Source: Chara braunii (taxonomy: Eukaryota; Streptophyta; Charophyceae; Charales; Characeae). From it: a stretch of 20,959 nt of DNA. Location: assembly GCA_003427395.1 (NCBI GenBank), contig BFEA01000975.1:262876-283834 (forward strand), given 5' to 3'. Positions 1-7,680 of this stretch are shown piece after piece. The position numbers were made by a program, and so were the translations under genes. How positions within the stretch are numbered: position 1 is the stretch's first letter; the number at the start of each line of letters is the position of its first letter. The notes beneath the pieces are model-generated. The model was not told where the DNA came from and did not search any database. It was given only the letters and a program-made list of their open reading frames with translations.

Positions 1-514
1 AGACGTGAGTTCGAATCCAGCGGCGACGACAATAAAATAGTTCTAATCTACAAATCATCCGAAATACCCCCATGAATTCATATAAATGATAAATGTGAAA
101 TTGTCCCTAAAAGATATGTGCACAGTGGAATGCCCTTTTGGGCTGACATGTTTGCCTTATGCCCCTGTCAGGCACGTGTTGCCCTTTCGCAATTGCACCT
201 ACAAAAACTTGGCAACTGCCGAGGCGTTTTGCAAAGTTGGGCAGCGTCCCGTGAGGGTTCATTGCAACGATGGGGATCATGGGGTCCAACTGATGACTGG
301 AGTGTTTCCGCAAATTGTTTTTGTCATCGACCTTTGCCGCAGCGTAGCTGCGGCGGGTCCACTTGTTTTTTTCAAGAACAATCCCTGCTATCAGTGCTAT
401 GTTCATTCTAAGAAATTGTGGGGTTCATGTTGTGGTTCCTAAAGGTACGAACATATTGGTACCTGTGGGTCCTAGGCGTCATCATGGAGGGCGTTGAGAG
501 TGGTTTGTAGGGGG

Positions 515-585
515 CCAGTGCAGCATAGGGGTATAGTCTACCTTGAATCACGTGGAGGTGGGTTCGAAATGCGGGGTCCACAACC
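515..585 (+). repeat. tRNA-like relic (possible SINE head)
   Basis: The block agcatagggg (about 522-531) resembles an A box. About 40 bases later gggttcgaaatg resembles a B box (GGTTCGANNCC). The bases after it, gcggggtccaca, resemble those after another B-box-like motif at 20316 (ggttcaattcc followed by cggggtctaca). A clean cloverleaf does not form, because the T-stem does not pair, so this is not called as a tRNA gene. A degraded tRNA-derived retroposon is the likeliest reading, and chance is possible. Confidence 0.25.
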
Positions 586-1251
586 CTTGGTTGGCAGGTG
601 AGGGCCCCCGCTGCGCTGGTGGTAGGGTAGTTCTACAGGAAACGGAGACAGTTTAGATGATGGAACCTGTGGATGTTTGAACACATACGAAGTAGACAAT
701 GGGCGTTATAAATGATATCATACGATACACGGTATATGAATATATATGATGTGACAATATATATCTATTATATCGGATAATATATCCTAATGAATAGATG
801 ATAATATCATGATATAGAGATATATAGCCCCTCGTTTGTTGTCCTCTTCTCCCTCTCTGCCTACGGTTTACCGGGCAGTTCTATTTGACGATATATACTA
901 ACCTAACACATATGTAAGAGATCTGAATGAAAACTGACTATTATTTTATTGTATGTAAAAAAACATTGTAAAACACTGAAAGAAATAAGAATACAGTGAA
1001 GCGAAGAAGAAGAGGACACTGTTTTGTGTCATTCTAGTTTGTCTGTCTCTTTGCATGCCTGTCCTTTCATTTTTCTTTTCTTCGCTCATCTTATTTCTTC
1101 TTCTACTTCACGTGTTTACGCTCTTAGTCAATAGTTCTGTGACAATACATAGATAAGAGTCATAAGACTGTTTGATTTTATGATTTATTAAATCTCTATT
1201 ATTAAATCTCTATTATTTAAGTATGAAACAACAATTAGATAAGAATAAATA

Positions 1252-1255
1252 ATAC
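1252..1255. repeat. Target site duplication of the solo LTR (left copy)
   Basis: The bases atac directly precede the TG terminus at 1256 and recur directly after the CA terminus at 2254-2257. Four matching bases are weak evidence alone, but they sit exactly at independently defined LTR ends. Confidence 0.6.
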
Positions 1256-2253
1256 TGCAAGGAAAATAAGCAACAGCGAGATGACAAATTCCAGATTACA
1301 CAATCACATTGAAAGCCAGATAGCCACACTGTGTCCAGAGAGCAGCATTGCACCAATAATACACCAATGGAGGTTCGTAGTACCGAAAACCAATGTCAAG
1401 GAGAGCTTTCTCTCTCCGCCACAACACAAGAGTCCAGTCCCTTCACACTCCTACTTGGCGCTCAGCGCCCCGCCTACTCCTACACAGCTACGATCAGCCT
1501 ACTAATAGACAATGCAACTGTTGACATCAGCGGCAACCCGAAGTACTTGAAGATGTCGCCCAAATGCAGATCATCGCCAATACAAGGTATGTGCCCTCAC
1601 ATCATCATCATCATCATCATCATCCTTCGCCCTTCCCTGACTTTACACCCACGTACGTCCTCCCTTACACCCGAAGACCACTCATGCGCCTCACTGTAGT
1701 CCAAGCCCACCAGCTATGGTGGCTGGGCTATGGCGCTGCCCTCAGCACCTGCACGACCGCACGTGCTGCACCTCGCCTCTCAGCGCCAGCAGCGGCCTGC
1801 GAGCATTTGCTCCAGCAGCGCTGCCGCTAGCATGCGAGTGCCTGAATGAGGCTGCCTGGGGAGAGCTCTTTCCTTTATGGAAAGAGCTGGCCTGCTCGTG
1901 CAGCCTGGCTGTACTGGCCTGGGCCCAGAAGCTTCCGGAAGGCCCCAGGATGCTGCCTTTGCGCTGCAGCTACTGGGCCTCGTTCGGTTGGGTCTCCCAA
2001 CTGTCAGTGTATGAGGCTGCGATTCATGCCCAGGGCCTGCATTCTTTGAAAAGGCCCGGTAGGCCGTGGAAATGTCTTGGTTGCTCGGCCTGTGTTTTTT
2101 TTTTCAACCAACTGGCGCGTCGCAACCGCCTGTACCCCAAATATGAAATTGACAGTCAAAGGCCTCTTGCAATATGTTAGGCCCGCCTTCACTTAGGGCG
2201 GGCACCACTGCAACCGGGGCCCCTTAGGCCTGCCGAGGACCCAGATCCTCACA
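1256..2253 (-). mobile_element. Solo LTR of the chromovirus family
   Basis: This 998-bp block is roughly 85% identical by eye to 6387-7418, the 3' LTR of the internal element. Both begin tgcaaggaaaataagcaac on the plus strand and end cctcRca, giving TG...CA ends. The bases atac lie immediately outside both ends (1252-1255 and 2254-2257), which fits a 4-bp target duplication. Neither a polypurine tract nor element coding sequence adjoins it, so it is probably a solo LTR left by LTR-LTR recombination. Inside are a CAT microsatellite (about 1598-1624), a perfect 10-bp hairpin (1864-1888), a heat-shock element (1928-1940) and a GC-rich hairpin (about 2179-2201). Open frames within it are unlikely to be genes. 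The minus-strand call follows the orientation of the internal element. Confidence 0.88.
1928..1940. promoter_or_regulatory. Perfect heat-shock element in the solo LTR
   Basis: The sequence GAAgcTTCcgGAA matches three alternating nGAAn units, the consensus binding site of a heat-shock factor trimer. It lies about 313 bases inside the transcriptional start side of the LTR (minus orientation), a plausible U3 position. The same 13 bases occur at 7063-7075 in the other LTR copy. No clear TATA box was found downstream, so promoter function is inferred. Confidence 0.5.
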
Positions 2254-2535
2254 ATACTGTATTGAATAACAAGGGGGAATTGCATATATTTTTCTCTTTC
2301 TATATAGATATATGAATATAGATATGAGTTTGGCTCAACTGCCCGAGGCGCTTGCAGAGCACGCACTTCACTGGTTAAAGTGAGATAAACAACCACACAC
2401 ACAAAAAAAGGTTTTCCTGCAACAGAAAGATGAGAGCCAAAACTACTCAGTGCATCCATCCGGCTTAAGCGTCTGGATAATCCGGAATGCAGCGTGGCAT
2501 GCCCGCAAGACCTAAGGCATATACAGAAGGCTTAG

Positions 2536-2649
2536 CCTACCGTCTTCACCCGAATAGAATGCCCGGTCATTATAGCTGTATTCGCCACAACTTTCAGCCC
2601 AGATATGGCGATAATCACCGGGCGTTTTATTTAGGTGAAGACGGTAGGG
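2536..2649. repeat. Imperfect foldback (inverted repeat) element
   Basis: The left arm (2536-2580) starts ctaccgtcttcacc, and the right arm (2602-2649) ends with its exact reverse complement, ggtgaagacggtag. Inner parts also pair (cccggtcattat against ataatcaccggg) with scattered mismatches, giving about 45 bp of imperfect stem around a 21-29 base loop. The size and shape could fit a small MITE or a hairpin RNA precursor. No flanking target duplication was identified, so the class is undecided. Confidence 0.6.
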
Positions 2650-2754
2650 TCTTGGTACATAGCGAGATAAGAACCATGCAGAATTCGACAGACTAGAGAC
2701 CAGCACAGATAGCGATACAGAACGAGAACAAACCGTGCAGCTGACCAACCAGCT

Positions 2755-2860
2755 GACCACATACAGAATGCTGAACAGTAACGAATAATCCAATTGCGGT
2801 AGACCACATACAGAATGTTGAATAACAATGAACAATCTGATCACATACAGAATACGGAAA
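2755..2860. repeat. Short direct repeats, three copies
   Basis: The core gaYcacatacagaat occurs at 2755, 2802 and 2839. The first two copies share the extension gYtgaa, and all are followed by A-rich spacers. The spacing is 47 then 37 bases, so this is a degenerate array. Confidence 0.65.
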
Positions 2861-4062
2861 CAGTAGTGGAGGACATGGCTATGCTAGCTGGAGGGGTAGC
2901 ACTTAGGGGACAGGCCTCTCACACGTTAGACCTTGGCTTAGACCATTAGACACTGCCCACAGCAGTAAGCATGAATACTGTGGTACAGACACCTGGATCA
3001 GGGGCATGACAAACGATGTGCTCATGGGGCTTGATTACGCCGAGCATCCAAAGTGCCTGTCTGACAAGGCTCATTGAGTAGTGCTTCAACCAGGGCTGGC
3101 CCTGCCTGCCCACCGCTGGTGCCTGTGACTGCTGTCAACAAGGGTCGTCCGCCAAGATAGGTTGATGATGGGAAGGGGAGCATCACCTGGGAGAGCGGTG
3201 AGCATCCTTGTAGGGAGTGAGCCTGAAGTAGGGGCGTGTGCTATCCTGAATCGCGGGTGGTGTGTCGGGCTATAGGGTTCACTGTGAGGTAGGCCATGCC
3301 GTGTAGGTGGCAGGATAGTATCACTGGATGGAAAACGGATGTCCTGAGTGCTGAAGCCTGAGGGCTGTAGATACCTGAACAGGGGGTGCACCGGGAGAAA
3401 TATTGAGTTTAGAATGAGAAGGGGGGCTTCATGAGTTCAGGATGATTCCAAAAAAAAAAAAAAGAGGCAGAAGAACAAAGGAAAAACGAAAAGAAAAGTA
3501 CCTGTGGATCCTGGGGCTGTAAGTTCTTTGGCCTCCTGCCTGTACAATGGTTCAGTGCAAGCCTATATAATGATGATGCAGGGTACTCTCGCTCTTTCTT
3601 CTCTCTGTGTGTCTCTCTCTCTCTGTGGCATTCAAAATGACTTCATCAATAAGGACAGAATATTCTTTTATTGCTATGGAGCCGTAGGATCAGAAATGAT
3701 CAGAAGAGGAGGAGGGCGCTCAGGGCGGATGTTTCAAGGCCAAATTTGATGCGGGAGATGTCTCTCTCTAAAAGGGAAAAGATTCAAAACTTCAAAAGAA
3801 CAAGGAGGGAACAATAATGAGGACAACTGATCTGACAATCTGACACATCTTCGTATAGTATTATTATGTCAAGCGAATGGTGTGTGTTGGACAGACCAAT
3901 CAACTCTTTCCTTTTCCTTTCTGGACATCAAATGCACCAAGCCAAGCAGCTTGCCTTAAGGCAAGGATGAAAACGGGTTGGGGCCGAGCGAGCAGGATTG
4001 AAAAAAAAAGAAAAAAAGTCAGCAGGGTTTGTCAGAGGTTGGGAGTCTCAGGAAATGCAAAT

Positions 4063-4190
4063 GAAAAAGAAACCCAGCCAGCCCATGATGTGGCTGAATG
4101 TTTCACCCATGTTACAGTACTACCTGATGATAAACACACCTGAGTTCGAGTCCTTGTGGATTCCTGATGATGGAATCAGCTGAATAATGG
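4063..4190 (+). repeat. tRNA-derived SINE-like unit 1
   Basis: The unit begins with an A-rich stretch and aaacccagccagccc. It has an A-box-like tggctgaatg (4091-4100) and a B-box-like gagttcgagtcc (4142-4153). The boxes are about 50 bases apart, the range seen in tRNA genes and tRNA-derived SINEs. It ends with the self-complementary block gattcctgatgatggaatc (4159-4177). No tRNA cloverleaf forms, so it is a derived element and not a tRNA gene. Confidence 0.5.
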
Positions 4191-4400
4191 AAAAGAAACC
4201 CAGCCAGCCCATGTGGCTGAATGGTACCGATGTACTAACGGTTGATGGACAGACCTGAATCCTTGATTATTCCTGATGATGGAATCAGTTGAATAAATCA
4301 GAATCTTCCCTGAATTATCTGGGGCTGGTCAGTGAGATGATGATGACCTCAAGGCCATCACCCCTTTATAAAGAAAGAAAACAAAAGGGAAAGGAGGAAG
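4191..4400 (+). repeat. tRNA-derived SINE-like unit 2 with A-rich tail
   Basis: This repeats unit 1 directly downstream: aaaagaaacccagccagccc, an A-box-like tggctgaatggta (4214-4226), then a decayed B box (cctgaatccttg, about 4254-4265) and the same tcctgatgatggaatcag block. It continues through ggctggtcagtgagatgatg to an A-rich tail (about 4370-4400). The tandem arrangement suggests a dimeric SINE or local duplication. Target duplications could not be defined because both flanks are A-rich. Confidence 0.5.
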
Positions 4401-4756
4401 AACAAGAGTAATGATCACATCTGACACATCCTCCCGTGTTATTCTTATTATTAGGGCATTATTATGATTATTATTGTTATTAAAGTTAATTAAACTAATC
4501 AGAACAGATTCTACACTTCATCCTAGCTGAAAGGCTGAGAAAGGTGTTAATGGCATGAAAATGGTGTGTGCCTTTACTTCTTTTTTTGTCAAAGTGGAAA
4601 ACTTTATTACAAGCGGGAACCGGGACTGGGGCCAAGTCCCATTCCCACTGTTGAGCTAGCTTAACGTTGACGTCGTTGAGTTTTCAACCATGTGTGGTAT
4701 CACAGGACACAGCCCTGCCTTAGATCTGTTGGAAATCTATCAGCAGGGAAATGTAG
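4401..4756. other. Unassigned AT-rich DNA with one hairpin
   Basis: No gene is seen. Runs of tta/att lie at about 4440-4500. The block at about 4615-4650 folds as gggaa-cc-gggact, loop, agtccc-a-ttccc, an imperfect stem of 11 pairs. Its function is unknown. Confidence 0.4.
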
Positions 4757-4771
4757 GAAGATATACAGCAC
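4757..4771. repeat. Target site duplication, left copy (U6 retroposon)
   Basis: gaagatatacagcac here matches gaaggtatgcagcac at 4909-4923 in 13 of 15 positions. Both differences are A/G transitions. The copies abut the truncated 5' end and the A-rich tail, as expected for LINE-type target-primed insertion. Confidence 0.8.
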
Positions 4772-4908
4772 TCCGGGACATTCGTTAAGACACTTGAAGA
4801 GGAATGGAACAATTATAGAGAAGATTAGCATGGCCCCTGCTTAAGGATGACACACATAAATCGAGAAAGGGTCCAAATTCAAATTGGAAAAAAAAAACAA
4901 AACAAAAC
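4772..4908 (+). pseudogene. U6: U6 snRNA retropseudogene with A-rich tail
   Basis: The core matches spliceosomal U6 snRNA, which pairs with the 5' splice site and with U4/U2 in the nucleus. Diagnostic blocks are agaagattagcatggcccct (4818-4837), ggatgacac (4845-4853) and aaatcgaga (4858-4866), with a gtccaaatt 3' end. The copy starts inside the usual 5' hairpin, so it is 5'-truncated, and it has about 15 extra bases between the cattcg block and ggaac. The ACAGAGA box reads atagaga, a change in a functionally critical element. An A-rich tail (about 4887-4908) replaces the normal oligo-T terminator, and 15-bp target duplications flank the unit. I see no plant-type upstream sequence element. Together these features indicate a retroposed, non-functional copy. 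Confidence 0.88.
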
Positions 4909-4923
4909 GAAGGTATGCAGCAC
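4909..4923. repeat. Target site duplication, right copy (U6 retroposon)
   Basis: This is the partner of 4757-4771, directly after the A-rich tail of the U6 copy. Two transitions separate the copies, indicating an insertion of some age. Confidence 0.8.
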
Positions 4924-5383
4924 AAATCTATGAGATTTCACGTATTACAATTCATTTTCTAGAGGGGTGTGTCCCCTCTGGATGTATCTCGAGAATGTCA
5001 CGCTTTTCTTTGTTATTAAATCATTTTCTGGATTCTTGTGTGGATTGACATCCATTTCTGGCATGTTTTTTTTTTTTTTTGCCATGTTTTGGCTGCTTGA
5101 AGAGGGAAGGAAATCTTGGCTCCATTGAATTTATCTACCCCCATGCAAGTGGGGTGATAGTTCCATGAGTGAAGGCATTGCAAAGCAAGGGCAAGGTGAG
5201 ACACAGGATTCATCAGAATGTGGTGGGGAGGGGGGGCCTGATTTCAAACCTCGACGTTGTTTTGGTCTTTTGGGCAGTGGATGCTCTGTGCAGCGAAAAC
5301 TGTTGACGACTCCACATTCACTCACATAAGGCAAGCAGCACAACCTGATGATCAGTGACCAACCAATCAGCGAGGCAACAAAG

Positions 5384-5488
5384 CTGCAAGGCAGTGAGGC
5401 AAGAGGCTGCGAGCCAAAGGGCAGCAAGGGAAAAGGCGGTGAGGGAAAAGGAAGTGAGGCAAAAGGCAGCGAGGCAAAAAGCAAGGAG
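5384..5488. repeat. 15-bp minisatellite, about seven units
   Basis: Consecutive units such as ggaaaaggcggtgag, ggaaaaggaagtgag, gcaaaaggcagcgag and gcaaaaagcaaggag follow one another at exact 15-base spacing from 5414. Two more degenerate units precede them. The array keeps frames open on the minus strand but shows no sign of a real protein. Confidence 0.8.
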
Positions 5489-5845
5489 GTGACACAGAAA
5501 GACTAGGCAAGTGGATGAGCAGCAAGACTGGGAGGCAACACAGACAAAAAGGCCCATACAGCCATCACAGGCCAAAAAAGTCCATCACCAACTCACACCA
5601 CAAGTGGAACACCGCAGACTGTTGCTTCATACCGCCCTTGTAGCCAGGAAGCCACTTCGACGAATGCCTGTCATCACCCATGGAACTCCCAGAGACGGAC
5701 TCCCCGAACAAAGAAGCCCCCCTAATAGTGCTGCAGACACTCCAAACAAACAATCGTTGACTATGTGGCATGGCAGTTGCTCCCTTAGACACAGGAAAAT
5801 TACTTGTGGAATAAAAAGAAGGAAATAAAAAATAAGGTACGCATG

Positions 5846-5847
<2 letters not shown>

Positions 5848-5880
<33 letters not shown>
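5848..5880. repeat. (TG)n microsatellite
   Basis: An uninterrupted run of about 16 TG dinucleotides. Confidence 0.95.
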
Positions 5881-5881
<1 letters not shown>

Positions 5882-6386
5882 ACATATGACACGTAATGGT
5901 ATGACACGGAAACCGTATCATATAATATCTTCAAGGTTATATATCGGCACAGCCTCCGCTAGTTGCATAGACAACAGGGGATTTACCACACCATCATCCC
6001 ATTTGTTGGAATTCATTGGGTTTGAACAGGGCACTACGTCCAGTGATAGCACAGGTCTCTCGCCCAGAGGTTACCTTCTCTGAACACTTTTTGCTTCGTA
6101 GGTGGGTGGTAGGTTCAGGAGGTGTTATAGATGGTCGTACAATTAATTTGAAATTGCAGTTATCCGACGTAAGTTCTCTTATTTCTAAGCCATGGACTGC
6201 TTCAAGTCCCATCATGTGCACGAAAGTCCAATACCTTCCAGCAGGAAGATCCACGCCTCGTTATCCGATAATTTCCATCATACAGTAGAAGGGGGGCAAA
6301 GGATGTATTCTTCTACCCATCCTTTGTTTTAGACCGAAAAGAGCTCGTCAATTCCCACAAATTGATGCTTCAAAAAATTGGATCGG

Positions 6387-7418
6387 TGCAAGGAAAATAA
6401 GCAACAGCGAGATGACAATCCCAGATCACACCATTACATTGCAAGCCAAATAGTCACACCGTGTACAGATAGCAGCATTGCACCAATAATACACCAATGG
6501 AGTTTCCTAGCACTGAAAACCAATGTCCGTGGAGAGCTCACTCTCTCCTCTCAACAAAAGAGTCCAGTTCCCTTACACTCACACTTGGCGCTCAGCGCCC
6601 AGCCTATTCCTACACAGCTACTACAGANTACAAAAAGACAATGCAACTGTTGACATCAGCAGCAGCCCGAAGTACTTGAAGATGCCGCCCATGCAGACCA
6701 TCGCCAATACAAGGTACGTGCCCTNACATCACCATCATCATCATCATCCTTCACCTATCCCCTGACTTCACCCACACCTGTCCTCTCTGTCACCCGAAGA
6801 CCACCCNTGCGCTTCACTGTAGTCCAAGCCCACCAGCTATGGTGGCTGGGCTATGGCGCTGCCCTCAGCAGCGCCCTCCTCCTCTGCACGACCGCACGTG
6901 CTGCACCTCGCCTCTCAGCGCTAGCAGCAGCCTACGAGCACAAGCTCCAGCAGCGCTGCCGCCCAGCATGCGAGTGCCTGAATGTCCTGGCCTGGCCAGA
7001 GCTCTTTCCTTTATGGAAAGAGCTGGCTGCTTTCGCAGCCTGAATGGGCTGGCCTGGGCCCAGAAGCTTCCGGAAGGCCCCGGGAGGCTGCTTGGATGCA
7101 GCAGCTATTGGGCTGCTGGGCCTCGTTCGGTTGGGCGCCCATCTGTCTCTGTATGAGGCTGCGATTCACGCCCAGGGCCTGCATTCTTTGGAAAAGCCCG
7201 GAGGGCCGTGGAAATGCCTGGGTTGCTCGGCCTGTGTTTCTTTCAACCAACTGGCGCGTCGCAAATGCCTGAACCCCAAATATGAAATTGACAGTCGAAG
7301 GCCTTTTGCAAAAAGCCAGGCCCGCCTTCACTTAGGGCGGGCACCTCCGCCTTCACTTAGGGCGGGTAAGGCTGCAGACAGGGCCCCATAGGGCCTACCG
7401 AGGACCCTGATCCTCGCA
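6387..7418 (-). repeat. 3' LTR of the chromovirus
   Basis: Its inner end (TGCGAGGATC on the minus strand) directly follows the polypurine tract, and its outer end at 6387 reads tgcaaggaaaat on the plus strand, giving TG...CA termini. It is the same family as the solo LTR at 1256-2253 but 34 bp longer, partly because the hairpin unit cgccttcacttagggcggg is tandemly duplicated (about 7322-7365). It carries the same heat-shock element, the same 10-bp hairpin (7000-7024) and a shorter CAT tract (about 6726-6749). Three N bases lie inside. Confidence 0.9.
7063..7075. promoter_or_regulatory. Perfect heat-shock element in the 3' LTR
   Basis: GAAgcTTCcgGAA, three alternating nGAAn units, is identical to the site in the solo LTR. 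Heat-shock factors bind this arrangement, and the Arabidopsis Copia element ONSEN is a known case of heat-driven LTR transcription. Activity here is inferred from the motif alone. Confidence 0.5.
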
Positions 7419-7431
7419 TTCCCTCCTCCTT
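7419..7431 (-). promoter_or_regulatory. Polypurine tract (plus-strand DNA primer site)
   Basis: The minus strand reads AAGGAGGAGGGAA, a 13-base all-purine run directly before the TG of the 3' LTR and 27 bases after the pol stop. Retrotransposons use such a tract, spared by RNase H, to prime second-strand synthesis. Its position fixes the LTR boundary. Confidence 0.9.
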
Positions 7432-7488
7432 AACTTCGTGAGTCCTCTGAGAAGTCTATTATTCTGCAGGCATCTTCCCTTTCCGTTC

Positions 7489-7680
7489 TCTTTCATAGCC
7501 TGCAATCACGTGAGGTGCTCTTCTCATGAGTTTTTCTCGTGTGAACCACCGATCTTCTTTAGGATCCAGATGATGTCTGAAGCTCACACGATACTGCATT
7601 CTTGGTTTTGGAGGTCGCCCTCTGCCTGATGGTCGAGGAACAGGCATCATTCGATGCTCGACGATCTGGTCAATGTCCAC
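7489..7680 (-). CDS. Integrase C-terminal chromodomain
   Basis: The segment starts IDQIVEHR, then after a proline-rich insert reads YRVSFRHHLDPKEDRWF and ends APHVIAGYERE. This follows the chromodomain pattern of chromoviral integrases (ILDHR...YLVKWKGY..EEDTWEP...LI..Y). Such domains steer integration toward particular chromatin. The WKG-type strand is altered to SFRHH, so the methyl-lysine cage looks incomplete. It lies downstream of the frameshift near 7815. The second element at 20495-20665 has a closely related domain. Confidence 0.75.

Larger units (their letters stand above)
1..1255. other. AT-rich unassigned DNA with an unrecognised open stretch
   Basis: No recognisable gene. Bases 86-442 are open on the plus strand for 118 codons. 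The product is cysteine-rich and matches nothing I know. The same stretch is also open in another plus frame and on the minus strand, so openness alone is not evidence of coding. It contains a perfect 8-bp hairpin, gccgcagc-gta-gctgcggc (334-352). From about 660 to 1250 the DNA is strongly AT-rich, with ATAT runs and a tandem attaaatctctatt pair near 1186-1214. The edge sequence gagttcgaatcc (about 8-19) resembles a Pol III B box, but the flanking bases do not form a tRNA T-arm. Confidence 0.5.
2254..4060. other. Unassigned intergenic DNA
   Basis: No credible gene. Contents that can be named are a foldback at 2536-2649, three short direct repeats at 2755-2860, an A14 run at 3450-3463, a CT-rich microsatellite near 3597-3630 and A-rich tracts around 4000-4020. 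The A14 run could be the tail of an old retroposon reading along the plus strand, but no retroposon body is recognised upstream. Short open frames here lack recognisable domains. Confidence 0.5.
4924..6386. other. Unassigned DNA left of the chromovirus
   Basis: No credible gene. It contains a T15 run (5066-5080), the 15-bp minisatellite at 5384-5488, and a (TG)n tract at 5848-5880. Open frames across the minisatellite encode pentapeptide repeats only because the period is a multiple of three. The bases atcgg (6382-6386) directly abut the 3' LTR and would be its half of the target duplication. No partner could be assigned. Confidence 0.45.

Noticed and set aside
1-40. tRNA 3' half at the window edge
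   Set aside because: The B-box-like gagttcgaatcc is present, but the T-stem and acceptor do not pair.
1564-1830. Open frame with a polyhistidine run
   Set aside because: The histidines come from a CAT microsatellite inside the solo LTR, and the other LTR copy differs in frame and length.
5131-5575. Minus-strand frames with FASLP-type repeats
   Set aside because: Produced by a 15-bp minisatellite, and two overlapping frames are equally open.
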